Notes: generated from the sequence alone by a model not told the origin. DNA of 19,235 bases from Clostridia bacterium (GCA_017413675.1 JAFPSR010000035.1:1-19235); one strand, 5' to 3'. Shown: positions 1-7,955, counted from the stretch's first letter. Made by a program: numbers and translations.

Positions 1-853
1 TCAGTTCGTTCTCTTCTTCGGTCATCGCGTTGGGCGCGGCCTTGTCGAAGATGCCGAGGTTGTCCTGCAGCTGTTCCATGGTGGAGACACCGCTCAGGAT
101 AACGGCGACTTCGGGACGGTTGTAGACATAACGGAAAGCCCATTCCACCTGGCTACGCTGTACCGGGAAGTTATCATACAGGTCCTTGACTTCCTTGGGA
201 AGACGGCCGGCCAGAGCACCGCCGCGCAGCGGCTCCATGATGACCAGCGGTACACCCTTTTCGCCGGCGTACTTGACACCTTCCAGACCGGGCTGGGAAT
301 TGGTGACTTCGTCCAGAATGTTGAACTGCATCTGTGCCATTTTCCAGTCGTCGTAACAATCCAGGATTTCCTTGAGACATTCGAAATTGTCGTGAATGGA
401 GAATGCGGGATACAGGATTTTGCCCTTTTCAATCATGCGGTTGAGGAAATCCAGCAGTTCATCCTTCTTGGGGAAGAAACGTTCCCGGTTCAGGGAATGC
501 AGCAGGTAGAAATCCAGATGGTCCGTGCCCAGACGGCGCAGGGTGGTATCCAGTTCTTCTTCCCAGTTGTCGGTGACCCAGATGGCCAGCTTGGAAGCCA
601 GCTTGACCTTGTCACGGAAAGGCTTTACGGCTTTGCCGAGGGCCGGTTCGCTCAGGCCGTCATGATAAACATAGGCGGTATCAAAATAGTTTACGCCGTT
701 TTCATAGGCATGACGGATCATACGGATGGCTTCTTCTTCGTCTACGGGCGGACGCTTGCCGGGTTCCGCGACACCCTTCGTGGGGAGACGCATGCAGCCC
801 ATGCCGAATGTGGAAATATCAAATCCGAGTTTTCCAAAAGGACGATATTGCAT
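1..853 (-). CDS. Aldo/keto reductase, C-terminus cut by window edge
   Basis: NAD(P)H-dependent carbonyl reductase of the aldo/keto reductase superfamily, cytosolic. The translation starts MQYRPFGKLGFDIS and reads without a stop for 284 codons to the left edge. The catalytic tetrad can be picked out: Asp and Tyr in NYFDTAYVYHDG, Lys in KVKLASKLA, His in FYLLHS. It resembles the branch whose C-terminus carries a [4Fe-4S] ferredoxin-like domain (so-called oxidoreductases of the AKR superfamily), but that part would lie outside the window, so this is inference. The start is fixed by AAGGAGG a few bases upstream on the minus strand. It is transcribed divergently from the peptidase fusion gene. Substrate is unknown. 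The conserved glycine-rich start and tetrad make the family call secure. Confidence 0.9.
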   Translation of the reverse strand, partial: MQYRPFGKLGFDISTFGMGCMRLPTKGVAEPGKRPPVDEEEAIRMIRHAYENGVNYFDTAYVYHDGLSEPALGKAVKPFRDKVKLASKLAIWVTDNWEEELDTTLRRLGTDHLDFYLLHSLNRERFFPKKDELLDFLNRMIEKGKILYPAFSIHDNFECLKEILDCYDDWKMAQMQFNILDEVTNSQPGLEGVKYAGEKGVPLVIMEPLRGGALAGRLPKEVKDLYDNFPVQRSQVEWAFRYVYNRPEVAVILSGVSTMEQLQDNLGIFDKAAPNAMTEEENEL

Positions 854-867
854 AGATGAACCTCCTT

Positions 868-885
868 ATACGAATACATTCGTAT
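868..885. promoter_or_regulatory. Perfect 8-2-8 palindrome, candidate operator
   Basis: ATACGAAT-AC-ATTCGTAT is a perfect inverted repeat. It sits just downstream of the predicted start of transcription of the aldo/keto reductase and immediately upstream of its ribosome binding site. That is the place expected for a repressor operator. It is too compact to match the LexA box of Bacillota, and no regulator gene is adjacent. It could also act as a small 5'UTR hairpin. Confidence 0.4.
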
Positions 886-896
886 CCAGTTTACTA

Positions 897-912
897 TAAA
901 TTGATTATATCA
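897..912 (-). promoter_or_regulatory. Extended -10 promoter of the aldo/keto reductase
   Basis: On the minus strand the sequence TGATATAAT is a perfect extended -10 element (TGn-TATAAT; the hexamer is at 904-909). No good -35 hexamer lies at 16-18 bp, which fits an extended -10 promoter. Transcription would begin near 897, about 45 nt before the ATG. Confidence 0.5.
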
Positions 913-1027
913 TACCTGTGCAACCCCCGTCCGTTAAGGAAAAAAGGATGTTTTGCATTGCGGGATTCCGGAAGGAGGGGATATGCTGTCACACCGACTG
1001 ATCATCCTGCCAGGTGCCGTTGGAAAT

Positions 1028-1056
1028 TTGACAAAGCCCGGCAGAGCCAATATCAT
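1028..1056 (+). promoter_or_regulatory. Sigma-A promoter of the peptidase/NnrD fusion gene
   Basis: TTGACA at 1028-1033 is separated by 17 bp from TATCAT at 1051-1056, which is five of six matches to the -10 consensus. Predicted transcription start is near 1063. This places the promoter downstream of the earlier in-frame ATG at 983 and supports the start at 1121 for the gene that follows. Confidence 0.6.
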
Positions 1057-1120
1057 AAACCTATATGAAAAGACCTGCAAGGAGTTCCCGGGGAAACCCG
1101 ATGGATGGAAAGGAAGAGGC

Positions 1121-2938
1121 ATGTATCCTGGAAAGATAACGGATATTGAAGGACTGAAACTGAAGCATCTGCAGGATGAACAGGCCAGGACCGGCGTAAG
1201 TGTCCTGCTTTGCCCGGACGGGGCAGTTGCCGGTGTGGATGTCCGCGGGGCAGCACCCGGAACCAGGGAAACCGATCTGCTCCGTTCTGAAAACATGATC
1301 CAGAAGATTCACGGGGTTGTGCTGACCGGCGGATCCGCATTCGGACTGGCAGCTTCGGACGGCGTCATGCGGGCACTGGAGGAGAAAGGTATCGGTTTTG
1401 ATACGCATGTTGCCCGGGTCCCAATCGTCTGTTCCGCTGTCCTTTTTGACCTGGGGATAGGTTCTTCATCTGTCCGGCCGGATGCCCGGATGGGATACCG
1501 CGCAGCGAAGCTTGCCCTGGAAGGGCCATCGGATGAGACCCAGGGGCCGGTCGGGGCTGGCTGCGGAGCGACTGTGGGCAAGATGATCCCGGGTGCTGTC
1601 CCGCAGAGAAGCGGGATCGGCATGGCCAGTATGCAGCTGCCCCATGGGGGCACGGTAGCTGCCATGGTTGCTGTGAATGCCGCCGGAGATGTGGTGCATC
1701 CGCTGACCGGGGATGTACTGGGCTGCGGCACTGTGGACGGGAAACGGGTGACAGCCCTGCCGCAGATCCTGGGGGAGGGGGCATCTGCCTCCCGGGAAGG
1801 GAGCAATACCACGATCGGGGTCGTGGCCACGGATGTAGCCCTGACCAAACCGGAAGCCAACCGACTGGCAACAGCTGCGCATGATGGATATGCACTGGCA
1901 ATCCGGCCGGTCCATACCATGCATGACGGGGATACGATCTTTGCCTTGTCTGCGGGGGAAAAGAAAGAAAATATCGTGGTGCTCCAGGCGGCTGCCGTTG
2001 AAGTGGTCTGGAGAGCCATTGTGAACGCGGTTACTGCATCGGGAAAAGAAGATGCTCCCGGAATGCGGAAAGAAAGAAGAACGGAAATCCTCTCCGCACA
2101 GACGATGCGTGCACTGCTCCCGGTAAGGCGGCGGGAAGCCCATAAAGGAGAAGCGGGACATGCACTTCTGATTGCCGGGAAAAGGGGAATGGCCGGAGCA
2201 GCGCTTCTGTGCGTAAAGGGCGCGCTGCGTGGCGGAGCCGGACTGGTGACGGCTGCGGTTCCTGCAGATTCCGTTGGACCGGTTCTCCAGAACAGTGCTC
2301 CTTCTGCCATGGTCCTTCCGCTCCGGGAGACTGGGACCGGGGAGATGGAAGGCAGTAAAGAACTTTATGCTTTCCTGACGAAGGCATCTGCGGTCGGGAT
2401 CGGCTGCGGGATGGGAACCGGGAACGGTGCTTCCGCCATACTGGAAATGGTTCTGAACAGGAAAATACCGACCGTACTGGATGCGGATGCACTCAATCTT
2501 GTGGCCGCTTCCGAAGAATTGAGAAAACTGCTGCACGGGAAATGTGTTCTTACGCCCCATCCTGGAGAAATGGCCAGACTGCTGGGCAGACCGGTAAAGG
2601 ACCGGATACAGGATGCGCTTCTGCTCAGCCGGGAATGCGGGGTGACGGTGCTCCTGAAAGGAGCGGATACTATCATCGCTTCCCCGGACGGGACATGGAA
2701 GCAGAATCCCACGGGATCTCCTGCCATGGCAACCGGTGGCAGCGGGGACGTACTCACGGGAATAATTACAGCCCTGCTCTGTCAGGGACTGGCTCCATTT
2801 GAGGCTGCCTGCTTGGGGGCGTACTGGCATGGATTGGCAGGCGAGAAAGCACAGGAGAAGGAAGGCCTTCTCAGCGTCACTTCCATGGACATTGCGGACA
2901 GCCTGGGAGCAGCCTGGAAACAGCTCTCCAATGGGTAA
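1121..2938 (+). CDS. S58 (P1/DmpA-type) peptidase fused to NAD(P)HX dehydratase
   Basis: A single 605-residue open frame joins two families that are normally separate. Residues 1-310 match the P1/DmpA family (MEROPS S58), self-processing Ntn-type aminopeptidases or amidases: it opens ITDIEGLKLKH, has LTGGSAFGLAASDGV, and carries REGSNTTIGVVATD, where Thr230 (after Asn229) aligns with the autocatalytic nucleophile. Residues about 320-605 match ADP/ATP-dependent (S)-NAD(P)H-hydrate dehydratase (YjeF C-terminal domain, NnrD), which repairs damaged NAD(P)HX: DADALN, LTPHPGEMARLLG, KGAD at 513 and GGSGD at 539-543 with Asp543 as the expected catalytic base. The usual YjeF N-terminal epimerase partner is absent. 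The frame is open further upstream (ATG 983 has a strong AAGGAGG), but a promoter at 1028-1056 lies inside that extension and family homology begins here, with GGAAG as ribosome binding site. Confidence 0.85.
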   Translation: MYPGKITDIEGLKLKHLQDEQARTGVSVLLCPDGAVAGVDVRGAAPGTRETDLLRSENMIQKIHGVVLTGGSAFGLAASDGVMRALEEKGIGFDTHVARVPIVCSAVLFDLGIGSSSVRPDARMGYRAAKLALEGPSDETQGPVGAGCGATVGKMIPGAVPQRSGIGMASMQLPHGGTVAAMVAVNAAGDVVHPLTGDVLGCGTVDGKRVTALPQILGEGASASREGSNTTIGVVATDVALTKPEANRLATAAHDGYALAIRPVHTMHDGDTIFALSAGEKKENIVVLQAAAVEVVWRAIVNAVTASGKEDAPGMRKERRTEILSAQTMRALLPVRRREAHKGEAGHALLIAGKRGMAGAALLCVKGALRGGAGLVTAAVPADSVGPVLQNSAPSAMVLPLRETGTGEMEGSKELYAFLTKASAVGIGCGMGTGNGASAILEMVLNRKIPTVLDADALNLVAASEELRKLLHGKCVLTPHPGEMARLLGRPVKDRIQDALLLSRECGVTVLLKGADTIIASPDGTWKQNPTGSPAMATGGSGDVLTGIITALLCQGLAPFEAACLGAYWHGLAGEKAQEKEGLLSVTSMDIADSLGAAWKQLSNG

Positions 2939-2984
2939 AGGAAGGAAATAAGAAGGAACCAGACAGGATCTGGAAGGAGTATTT

Positions 2985-4727
2985 ATGCGTTTGCTTCTCA
3001 GAATTGCCAAAGAGGCGAAAAAATATACCGGGATGCTCTGCATCGCGGTGCTCAGTACACTTTGCCTGACCGGGATTAACCTGGCTGTGCCGAAAGTGCT
3101 TACGGCAATGACAGCCCGTGTGGAAACCGGGGTAACCCCGGAAAAACTGAGGGAAATCCTATGGCTGGCCGGTTTGCTGACAGCTCTTTACCTATTGCGG
3201 ATCCTGTTCCGCTTCCTTTCCAATTATATGGCACATAAGCCGGCGTGGAACCTTGTGGAAGACCTGCGTGTCAAACTGTACACGCATATCCAGTACAGTG
3301 CCATGCGCTTCCTGAAAGACAGGCAGACCGGGGACCTGATGAGCCGAATCGTCAATGACACGGAACTGTTTGAACGTCTGTTTGCACATTTGATCCCGGA
3401 GATGATCACCAACGGGATTACACTGGTCGGCGTTACGGCAATCATCTTTACCATCAACACCCGTCTGGCATTGATGACCTGTATTCCGATCCCGCTGATT
3501 CTGGGATTCGGCGTCTTCTTTGCGCGCAAGATCCGGCCGATCTTCCGGGAAACACAGCAGGCTGTTGCGTCGCTGAACGCCAGGCTGCAGGACAATATTA
3601 CTGGCATGCAGGAAATCCAGGCGTTCTGTCAGGAAGAAGGGGAAATCGAGAACGTCCGTGAGGCAGCGAAACAATTTACCTTTTACAATCTTCTGGAGCT
3701 GAAATACAGTGCCTTCTTCCATCCGACGGTGGAGTTTCTGACAGCGATCGGGAATATCATCATCGTTGCGTTCGGTGGTGTGCTGGCGTTTTACCAGCAG
3801 CTCAGTGTATCGGATATCGTGGCCTTCCTTCTGTATCTGAGCATGTTCTATGCCCCGATCACGGGCTTGACCAACCTGCTGGAGCAGTCCCAGCACGCCC
3901 TTGCTGGTGCGGAACGGGTCCTGAACATCCTGGATACGCCGGTGGAAATCAAAGACGCCCCGGATGCTGTGGAACTGCGCAATGTCCGTGGGGAAATCGA
4001 ATATGACCACGTCTCCTTCGGATATGACAACCACCCGGTCCTTGCGGATATTTCCTTCCATGCACAGCCGGGGCAGATGATCGCCCTGGTGGGCCCGACA
4101 GGGGTCGGTAAAACGACCATTACCCAACTGCTCTCCCGTTTCTATGATCCGGATGAAGGAAGCGTGAAAATAGACGGGAAGGATGTACGCGGGGTGAAGC
4201 TGTCTTCCCTGCGAGGGAATATCGGGATGGTGATGCATGACGCGTTCCTGTTCAATGGGACGGTGGCAGAGAATATCAGCTACGGCAAGCCGGACGCTTC
4301 CCGGGAAGAAATCGAGCAGGCAGCAAAGAAAGCGCACATCCATGACGATATCATGGAAATGCGCAACGGCTACGATACACAGGTCGGGGAACGAGGAACC
4401 AAACTGTCCGGCGGGCAGAAACAGAGAATTGCGATTGCCAGAGCGGTGCTCTGCCGGTCACCGATCCTGGTCCTGGATGAGGCTACCGCGTCGGTAGATG
4501 TGGAAACGGAAATGGAAATCCAGGAAGCCATTGCGGAGATTGCAGGCCAGTGCACGATTATTGCCATTGCGCACAGACTGTCCACGGTCCGCAGGGCGGA
4601 TACGATCCTGGTGCTGGAAAAAGGACAGATTGTCCAGCAGGGCTCCCATGACCAGCTGCTTGCGGAGGATGGATTATACCGAAGAATGTGTCTGGCACAG
4701 GAACAGGGAGCCAGGATTTCCGCTTAA
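2985..4727 (+). CDS. ABC exporter half-transporter (TMD-NBD)
   Basis: MsbA/LmrA-type ATP-driven exporter, 580 residues, the normal length for a fused half-transporter that works as a dimer in the cytoplasmic membrane. The N-terminal two thirds hold the six-helix membrane domain. The ATPase domain has Walker A GPTGVGKTT near 370-378, signature LSGGQKQR at about 474, Walker B ILVLDEATASVD at about 494, and the switch histidine His530 in AHRLSTV. All catalytic motifs are intact, so it should homodimerise, because no second half-transporter gene adjoins. The start has GGAAGGAG six bases upstream. It lies 46 bp after the peptidase/NnrD gene and is probably co-transcribed with it. Substrate (lipid, drug or peptide) cannot be deduced. 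Confidence 0.92.
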   Translation: MRLLLRIAKEAKKYTGMLCIAVLSTLCLTGINLAVPKVLTAMTARVETGVTPEKLREILWLAGLLTALYLLRILFRFLSNYMAHKPAWNLVEDLRVKLYTHIQYSAMRFLKDRQTGDLMSRIVNDTELFERLFAHLIPEMITNGITLVGVTAIIFTINTRLALMTCIPIPLILGFGVFFARKIRPIFRETQQAVASLNARLQDNITGMQEIQAFCQEEGEIENVREAAKQFTFYNLLELKYSAFFHPTVEFLTAIGNIIIVAFGGVLAFYQQLSVSDIVAFLLYLSMFYAPITGLTNLLEQSQHALAGAERVLNILDTPVEIKDAPDAVELRNVRGEIEYDHVSFGYDNHPVLADISFHAQPGQMIALVGPTGVGKTTITQLLSRFYDPDEGSVKIDGKDVRGVKLSSLRGNIGMVMHDAFLFNGTVAENISYGKPDASREEIEQAAKKAHIHDDIMEMRNGYDTQVGERGTKLSGGQKQRIAIARAVLCRSPILVLDEATASVDVETEMEIQEAIAEIAGQCTIIAIAHRLSTVRRADTILVLEKGQIVQQGSHDQLLAEDGLYRRMCLAQEQGARISA

Positions 4728-4780
4728 GACGGGTAGACTTGTATGCGCAGTGCCCGTGTGAGATAATGGGAGGGGAATGC

Positions 4781-5425
4781 ATGATCCGGAATGTGGTATG
4801 GGACTGGAATGGGACGCTGCTTGACGATGTGGAAGCCTCCCTGGTTTCCGTCAATGATATGCTGGATTCCTTCTCGATTCCCCCGATCACCCTGGAAACG
4901 TATTATACCTATGTGGATACCCCGATATCCCGCTTTTATGAGCACCTGTTTGACCTGGAAAAAATGCCGATGAGCCGGCTGGCTCCTCTGTTCCGGGAAC
5001 GTATGGCTGCCCATGCAGATCAGATCGGTCTGATGGAACATGCCAGGGAAACCGTTGCTTGTCTTGCTGACGCGGGGATCCGCCAGTGGATCATCTCTTC
5101 TGCCAGAGAGGAATCTATTCTCCGGGATCTGGATATGTTCGGGATTCAAAACTACTTTGAAGATGTACTCGGGGAAAGCAATGATTATGCGGGCAGCAAG
5201 ATTGAACGGGCAGTTGCCTATTTCCGCAGTCATGACCTGCAGGGAAAGGAAAGCCTTGTGATCGGGGATACCCTCCATGACCTGGACCTGGTAGATGCAC
5301 TTACAGCCCGATGCCTGCTCTTTGCAAAAGGGCATCAGGGAAAAGCAATCCTGCAGGGACACGGGGTTCCCGTGCTGAATAGTCTCGAGGAACTCCTGCC
5401 TTATGTCCGGCAGGTTTCGGAATAA
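4781..5425 (+). CDS. HAD-family hydrolase, phosphoglycolate phosphatase-like
   Basis: A 214-residue haloacid-dehalogenase-superfamily protein, probably a small-metabolite phosphatase in the cytosol. Motif I is DWNGTLLDD (Asp8 nucleophile), motif II is IISSA, a motif III lysine is in GSKIERAV, and motif IV is [10 protein letters not shown]. The second motif I Asp, normally the general acid/base, is Asn10. This DWNGT form recurs in one branch of the family, so activity may be altered rather than lost. The ATG at 4781 follows GGGAGGGG. An ATG upstream at 4688 is open in frame but overlaps the ABC gene and adds no homology. The gene lies 53 bp after the exporter and 19 bp before smpB. Confidence 0.8.
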   Translation: MIRNVVWDWNGTLLDDVEASLVSVNDMLDSFSIPPITLETYYTYVDTPISRFYEHLFDLEKMPMSRLAPLFRERMAAHADQIGLMEHARETVACLADAGIRQWIISSAREESILRDLDMFGIQNYFEDVLGESNDYAGSKIERAVAYFRSHDLQGKESLVIGDTLHDLDLVDALTARCLLFAKGHQGKAILQGHGVPVLNSLEELLPYVRQVSE

Positions 5426-5444
5426 GAGAAACGGAGGCATACGA

Positions 5445-5915
5445 ATGCCGCAGAAAAAAGAAGTGAAGATGCTCGCACAGAATCGGAAAGCGCGACATGA
5501 TTATTTTATCCTGGATACCCTGGAGGCCGGTATTGAGCTGAGCGGGACGGAAGTGAAATCCCTGCGTGCCGGCAGACTGAATCTCCGGGACAGTTATGTT
5601 TTTATCCGTAATGGGGAAGCAATCCTGGAAGGAATGCATATTTCCCCGTACGAAAAGGGGAATATATTCAATAAAGACCCGATGCGCTCCAGAAGGTTGC
5701 TTTTGCATAAACAGGAGATCCGTAAGCTGAATGCACAGGTAATGCAGCAGGGGTATTCCATTGTCCCCCTGTCCGTTTATCTCTCCCATGGGCTTGTGAA
5801 GGTGGAGATAGCCCTGGTCAAAGGGAAGAAACTGTATGACAAGCGGCAGGATATTGCCGGACGGGATGCGGAGCGGGAAATCGAACGCCACATGAAGGCA
5901 GAACGGCTCGCATAA
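5445..5915 (+). CDS. smpB: SsrA-binding protein SmpB
   Basis: Trans-translation factor that binds tmRNA (SsrA) and delivers it to stalled ribosomes. The 156 residues show the full family pattern: [21 protein letters not shown] at the N-terminus, [19 protein letters not shown] in the OB-fold core, and a basic C-terminal tail ([20 protein letters not shown]) that folds in the decoding centre. ACGGAGG lies eight bases before the chosen ATG. The longer frame beginning at 5403 overlaps the HAD gene and has no support. A strong terminator follows at once. No tmRNA gene lies downstream, although smpB and ssrA are neighbours in some genomes. Confidence 0.95.
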   Translation: MPQKKEVKMLAQNRKARHDYFILDTLEAGIELSGTEVKSLRAGRLNLRDSYVFIRNGEAILEGMHISPYEKGNIFNKDPMRSRRLLLHKQEIRKLNAQVMQQGYSIVPLSVYLSHGLVKVEIALVKGKKLYDKRQDIAGRDAEREIERHMKAERLA

Positions 5916-5922
5916 GAATACA

Positions 5923-5948
5923 GGCCTGCTGTACAGCAGGCTTTTTCT
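5923..5948 (+). terminator. Intrinsic terminator after smpB
   Basis: GCCTGCT-GTAC-AGCAGGC forms a perfect GC-rich stem and is followed directly by TTTTTCTT. It begins seven bases after the smpB stop codon and closes the plus-strand series that starts at 1121. Confidence 0.9.
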
Positions 5949-5997
5949 TATCAGAGGTTGGATGGTATGGATCTGAAAACACTGGAGGAACAACGTA

Positions 5998-7251
5998 ATG
6001 GGGAAACGTAAGACAGGGGGCAGTGTGCGGATCGGCGTGTCTGTCGATCTGGGGACTACGGCAATGGCGTTTTCCCTGCTGGATCTGGACACTGGATGTC
6101 ACCTGGCAGAAAGAAATAGGGAAAACCCGCTTTCTGTCTATGGCGTGGATGTCCTGTCCAGATTGGAAAAAAGCATACACGGGGCCAGGGAAAAGATGCG
6201 GGAGCTTCTCGTAGAAACCCTGCAGGCCTGTATCCGGGACCTGATTGGGGATGTATTCCCGGGAAAATCCAGTCTCATGAGTCCGGAATACGTTGTGGTC
6301 ACGGGTAATACAGCTATGCTGAGTCTCCTGACCGGACAGGATGTCCGGGGGATGGAGGTATTTCCGTTCCGTGTAAAAGAACGGTTTGGAATTGAATCTA
6401 CCGGGTTGTTTCCTGCTTTTCCGGATACCCGGGTCTATCTGCCGCGGTGCGTCAGCGCGTTCCTGGGGGCAGATCTGATCTGTGCCCTGCTTGCTTCCCG
6501 TCTGCAGGAGAAACCGCAGCCGGCAATCTTGTTGGATATCGGCACCAACGGGGAAATTGCGCTTTATACTCCGGACAGGATAAACTGCAGTTCGGTTCCG
6601 GCTGGTCCGGCCTTTGAGGCGGTGCATCTGTCCTGCGGAATGCAGGCAGGTCCCGGAGCAGTGCTGCATGTCTCTCTGCAGGGGGGAATCCCTGCCCTGG
6701 CAGTACAGGACGGGGAAGCCCCGAAAGGGATCTGCGGATCGGCAGCGCTCGATATCTTGTCTCTCTTGCGAAAGTGGAAACTGATGGATTCGACCGGCCA
6801 GTTGCTTCTCGGAATGGATGGATATGGGACCCTGGTCCGTGAACAAAACGGGGAAAAGGTGTTCATGCTCCCGGGAACAGACCTGCATCTTTCCCAGAAG
6901 GATATCCGTGCTTTGCAGGCCGCCAAGGCTGCTGTTCGGGCGGCGGTGGAAACACTTCTGGAAATCGAAGGGATCCGGAGCAGTGATATCCAAACGGTAT
7001 TGCTGGCCGGCGCCTTTGGGTCTGCACTGTATCCGGAAAGCCTGGCAGGAACGGGACTTTTGCCGGAAGATCTGGCTGTCCGGTGTGTACAGATCGGGAA
7101 TGCTGCGCTCCACGGAGCGGAAGAAATGCTCCTATGTCCGAAAAAACGGGATGCGGGTAAGCTGCTGGCAGCACAGATACGTGCTGTATCCCTGATGCAT
7201 ACAGACGGATTTGCAAAATGTTACCTGAAGTATATGTCCTTCTCCGATTAA
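5998..7251 (+). CDS. Stand-alone ASKHA-domain protein (RACo/RamA-like, DUF4445)
   Basis: A 417-residue actin-like ATPase domain protein. It shows phosphate-1 VDLGTTAMAF, phosphate-2 LLDIGTNGEIAL, the family hallmark VPAGPAFEAVHLSCGMQAGPGA, and the adenosine loop VLLAGAFGSAL. The closest known families are reductive activators of corrinoid proteins (RACo, RamA), which use ATP to drive electrons onto cob(II)alamin. Those proteins normally carry an N-terminal [2Fe-2S] ferredoxin domain, giving about 600 residues. Here the frame starts only a few residues before phosphate-1, so that module is missing. No corrinoid protein or methyltransferase adjoins. GGAGG at 5984-5988 supports the ATG. It is separated from smpB by a terminator, yet no clear promoter is visible in the 50 bp between. 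Function is unassigned. Confidence 0.75.
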   Translation: MGKRKTGGSVRIGVSVDLGTTAMAFSLLDLDTGCHLAERNRENPLSVYGVDVLSRLEKSIHGAREKMRELLVETLQACIRDLIGDVFPGKSSLMSPEYVVVTGNTAMLSLLTGQDVRGMEVFPFRVKERFGIESTGLFPAFPDTRVYLPRCVSAFLGADLICALLASRLQEKPQPAILLDIGTNGEIALYTPDRINCSSVPAGPAFEAVHLSCGMQAGPGAVLHVSLQGGIPALAVQDGEAPKGICGSAALDILSLLRKWKLMDSTGQLLLGMDGYGTLVREQNGEKVFMLPGTDLHLSQKDIRALQAAKAAVRAAVETLLEIEGIRSSDIQTVLLAGAFGSALYPESLAGTGLLPEDLAVRCVQIGNAALHGAEEMLLCPKKRDAGKLLAAQIRAVSLMHTDGFAKCYLKYMSFSD

Positions 7252-7291
7252 GAACCGAATCAGCGGAAGAAATCCGTGTTATGCATGTAGA

Positions 7292-7329
7292 ACTGCCCCG
7301 GATAAAGTGTCCGGGGCGGTAGTTTGTTC
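7292..7329 (+). terminator. Hairpin terminator between convergent genes
   Basis: An 11-bp stem (5' arm ACTGCCCCGGA, 7-nt loop, 3' arm closing at 7320) is followed by a modest T-rich tail AGTTTGTTC. It lies between the ends of the ASKHA gene and the ANTAR gene, and the very stable GC-rich stem could stop transcription from both sides. The minus-side tail is weaker. Confidence 0.6.
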
Positions 7330-7347
7330 ACGGCAGAAAGTACAGAA

Positions 7348-7932
7348 TCAGGTGTAGGTCTTAATGATTTCCTCGGCAACTTCCCGGCGCGAAATACACC
7401 GGTCCATCGCCTGCTTTTCGATATAGCGGTGTGCTTGCGGTTCTTCCATTTTCAGTTCCGAAATCAGAACCCATTTGGCACGGTTGACAAGGCGGATCTC
7501 TTCCATTTTTTCTTCCACGGAAAGGGTTTTCTGTTCCATGCTGCGAAGCCGTTCCTTGGCGCTTTCCATCCAGCTGAGGGCTGTGGTCAGGACCGGTAGG
7601 GACAGCGGTTTCGAGAGAACAAAAACGCCCCGTGGAGATACCCTTTCAAAGATGTCATCATAGAGTTCCGCACGAATTATCAGGACAACGACGGATCCGG
7701 GGGACCTGGCTGCATCTACGGCGAAACGGATGCCGGTTTCATCGGAAAGGGGTGCGTTGATGACCAGGAAATCAAATTCCTGGTCGTTCCAGATCCGCCT
7801 GGCTGCACTGATATTGTCCACAAAGCGGACGGGATGATAATGCGTCTCAGCCATCAGGGAGGAAAGTGTGGTATTCAGTTTTTCTGCAGAGGATACTACG
7901 AGGATGCTGTAGGTTCGCTCTTTCAGACTCAT
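7348..7932 (-). CDS. ANTAR-domain antiterminator with degenerate receiver
   Basis: A 194-residue RNA-binding transcription antiterminator. Residues about 8-120 fold as a response-regulator receiver by pattern, but the acidic pocket is gone: SS at 14-15 replaces the Asp pair and Asn59 (in FLVINAP) replaces the phosphoacceptor, leaving only Lys108. A helical linker (about 120-150) leads to the ANTAR domain with RAKWVLISEL and QAHRYIEKQAM (Ala167, His168, Ala175, Met176), the residues known to read hexaloop hairpins. It is the last gene of the glutamate synthase operon, 23 bp after the GSI homologue. From memory, a similar glnA-nitR order is described in solvent-forming clostridia. Its likely targets are the leader hairpins at 14268-14291, 14429-14448 and 14503-14524. 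The ribosome binding site (GGAG 13 bases upstream) is poorly spaced, suggesting weak or coupled translation. Confidence 0.88.
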   Translation of the reverse strand: MSLKERTYSILVVSSAEKLNTTLSSLMAETHYHPVRFVDNISAARRIWNDQEFDFLVINAPLSDETGIRFAVDAARSPGSVVVLIIRAELYDDIFERVSPRGVFVLSKPLSLPVLTTALSWMESAKERLRSMEQKTLSVEEKMEEIRLVNRAKWVLISELKMEEPQAHRYIEKQAMDRCISRREVAEEIIKTYT

Positions 7933-7955
7933 AACCGTATTTTTTCTCCAGAAGA

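Noticed and set aside
868..885. LexA (SOS) box upstream of the aldo/keto reductase
   Set aside because: The half-sites CGAAT/ATTCG are two bases apart, whereas the Bacillota LexA site needs CGAAC and GTTCG with four bases between.
1466..3043. Minus-strand open frame of 525 codons opposite the peptidase/NnrD fusion
   Set aside because: The opposite strand encodes two recognisable enzyme domains, and this frame has no ribosome binding site or motif.
5916..5997. tmRNA (ssrA) gene expected near smpB
   Set aside because: The gap holds only a terminator and the next ribosome binding site; no tRNA-like ends or tag reading frame are present.
5967..6011. Possible 14-residue leader peptide (MDLKTLEEQRNGET) overlapping the start of the ASKHA gene
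   Set aside because: It has an ATG and a weak AGAGG, but no run of regulatory codons or attenuator hairpin goes with it, and the overlap may be chance.
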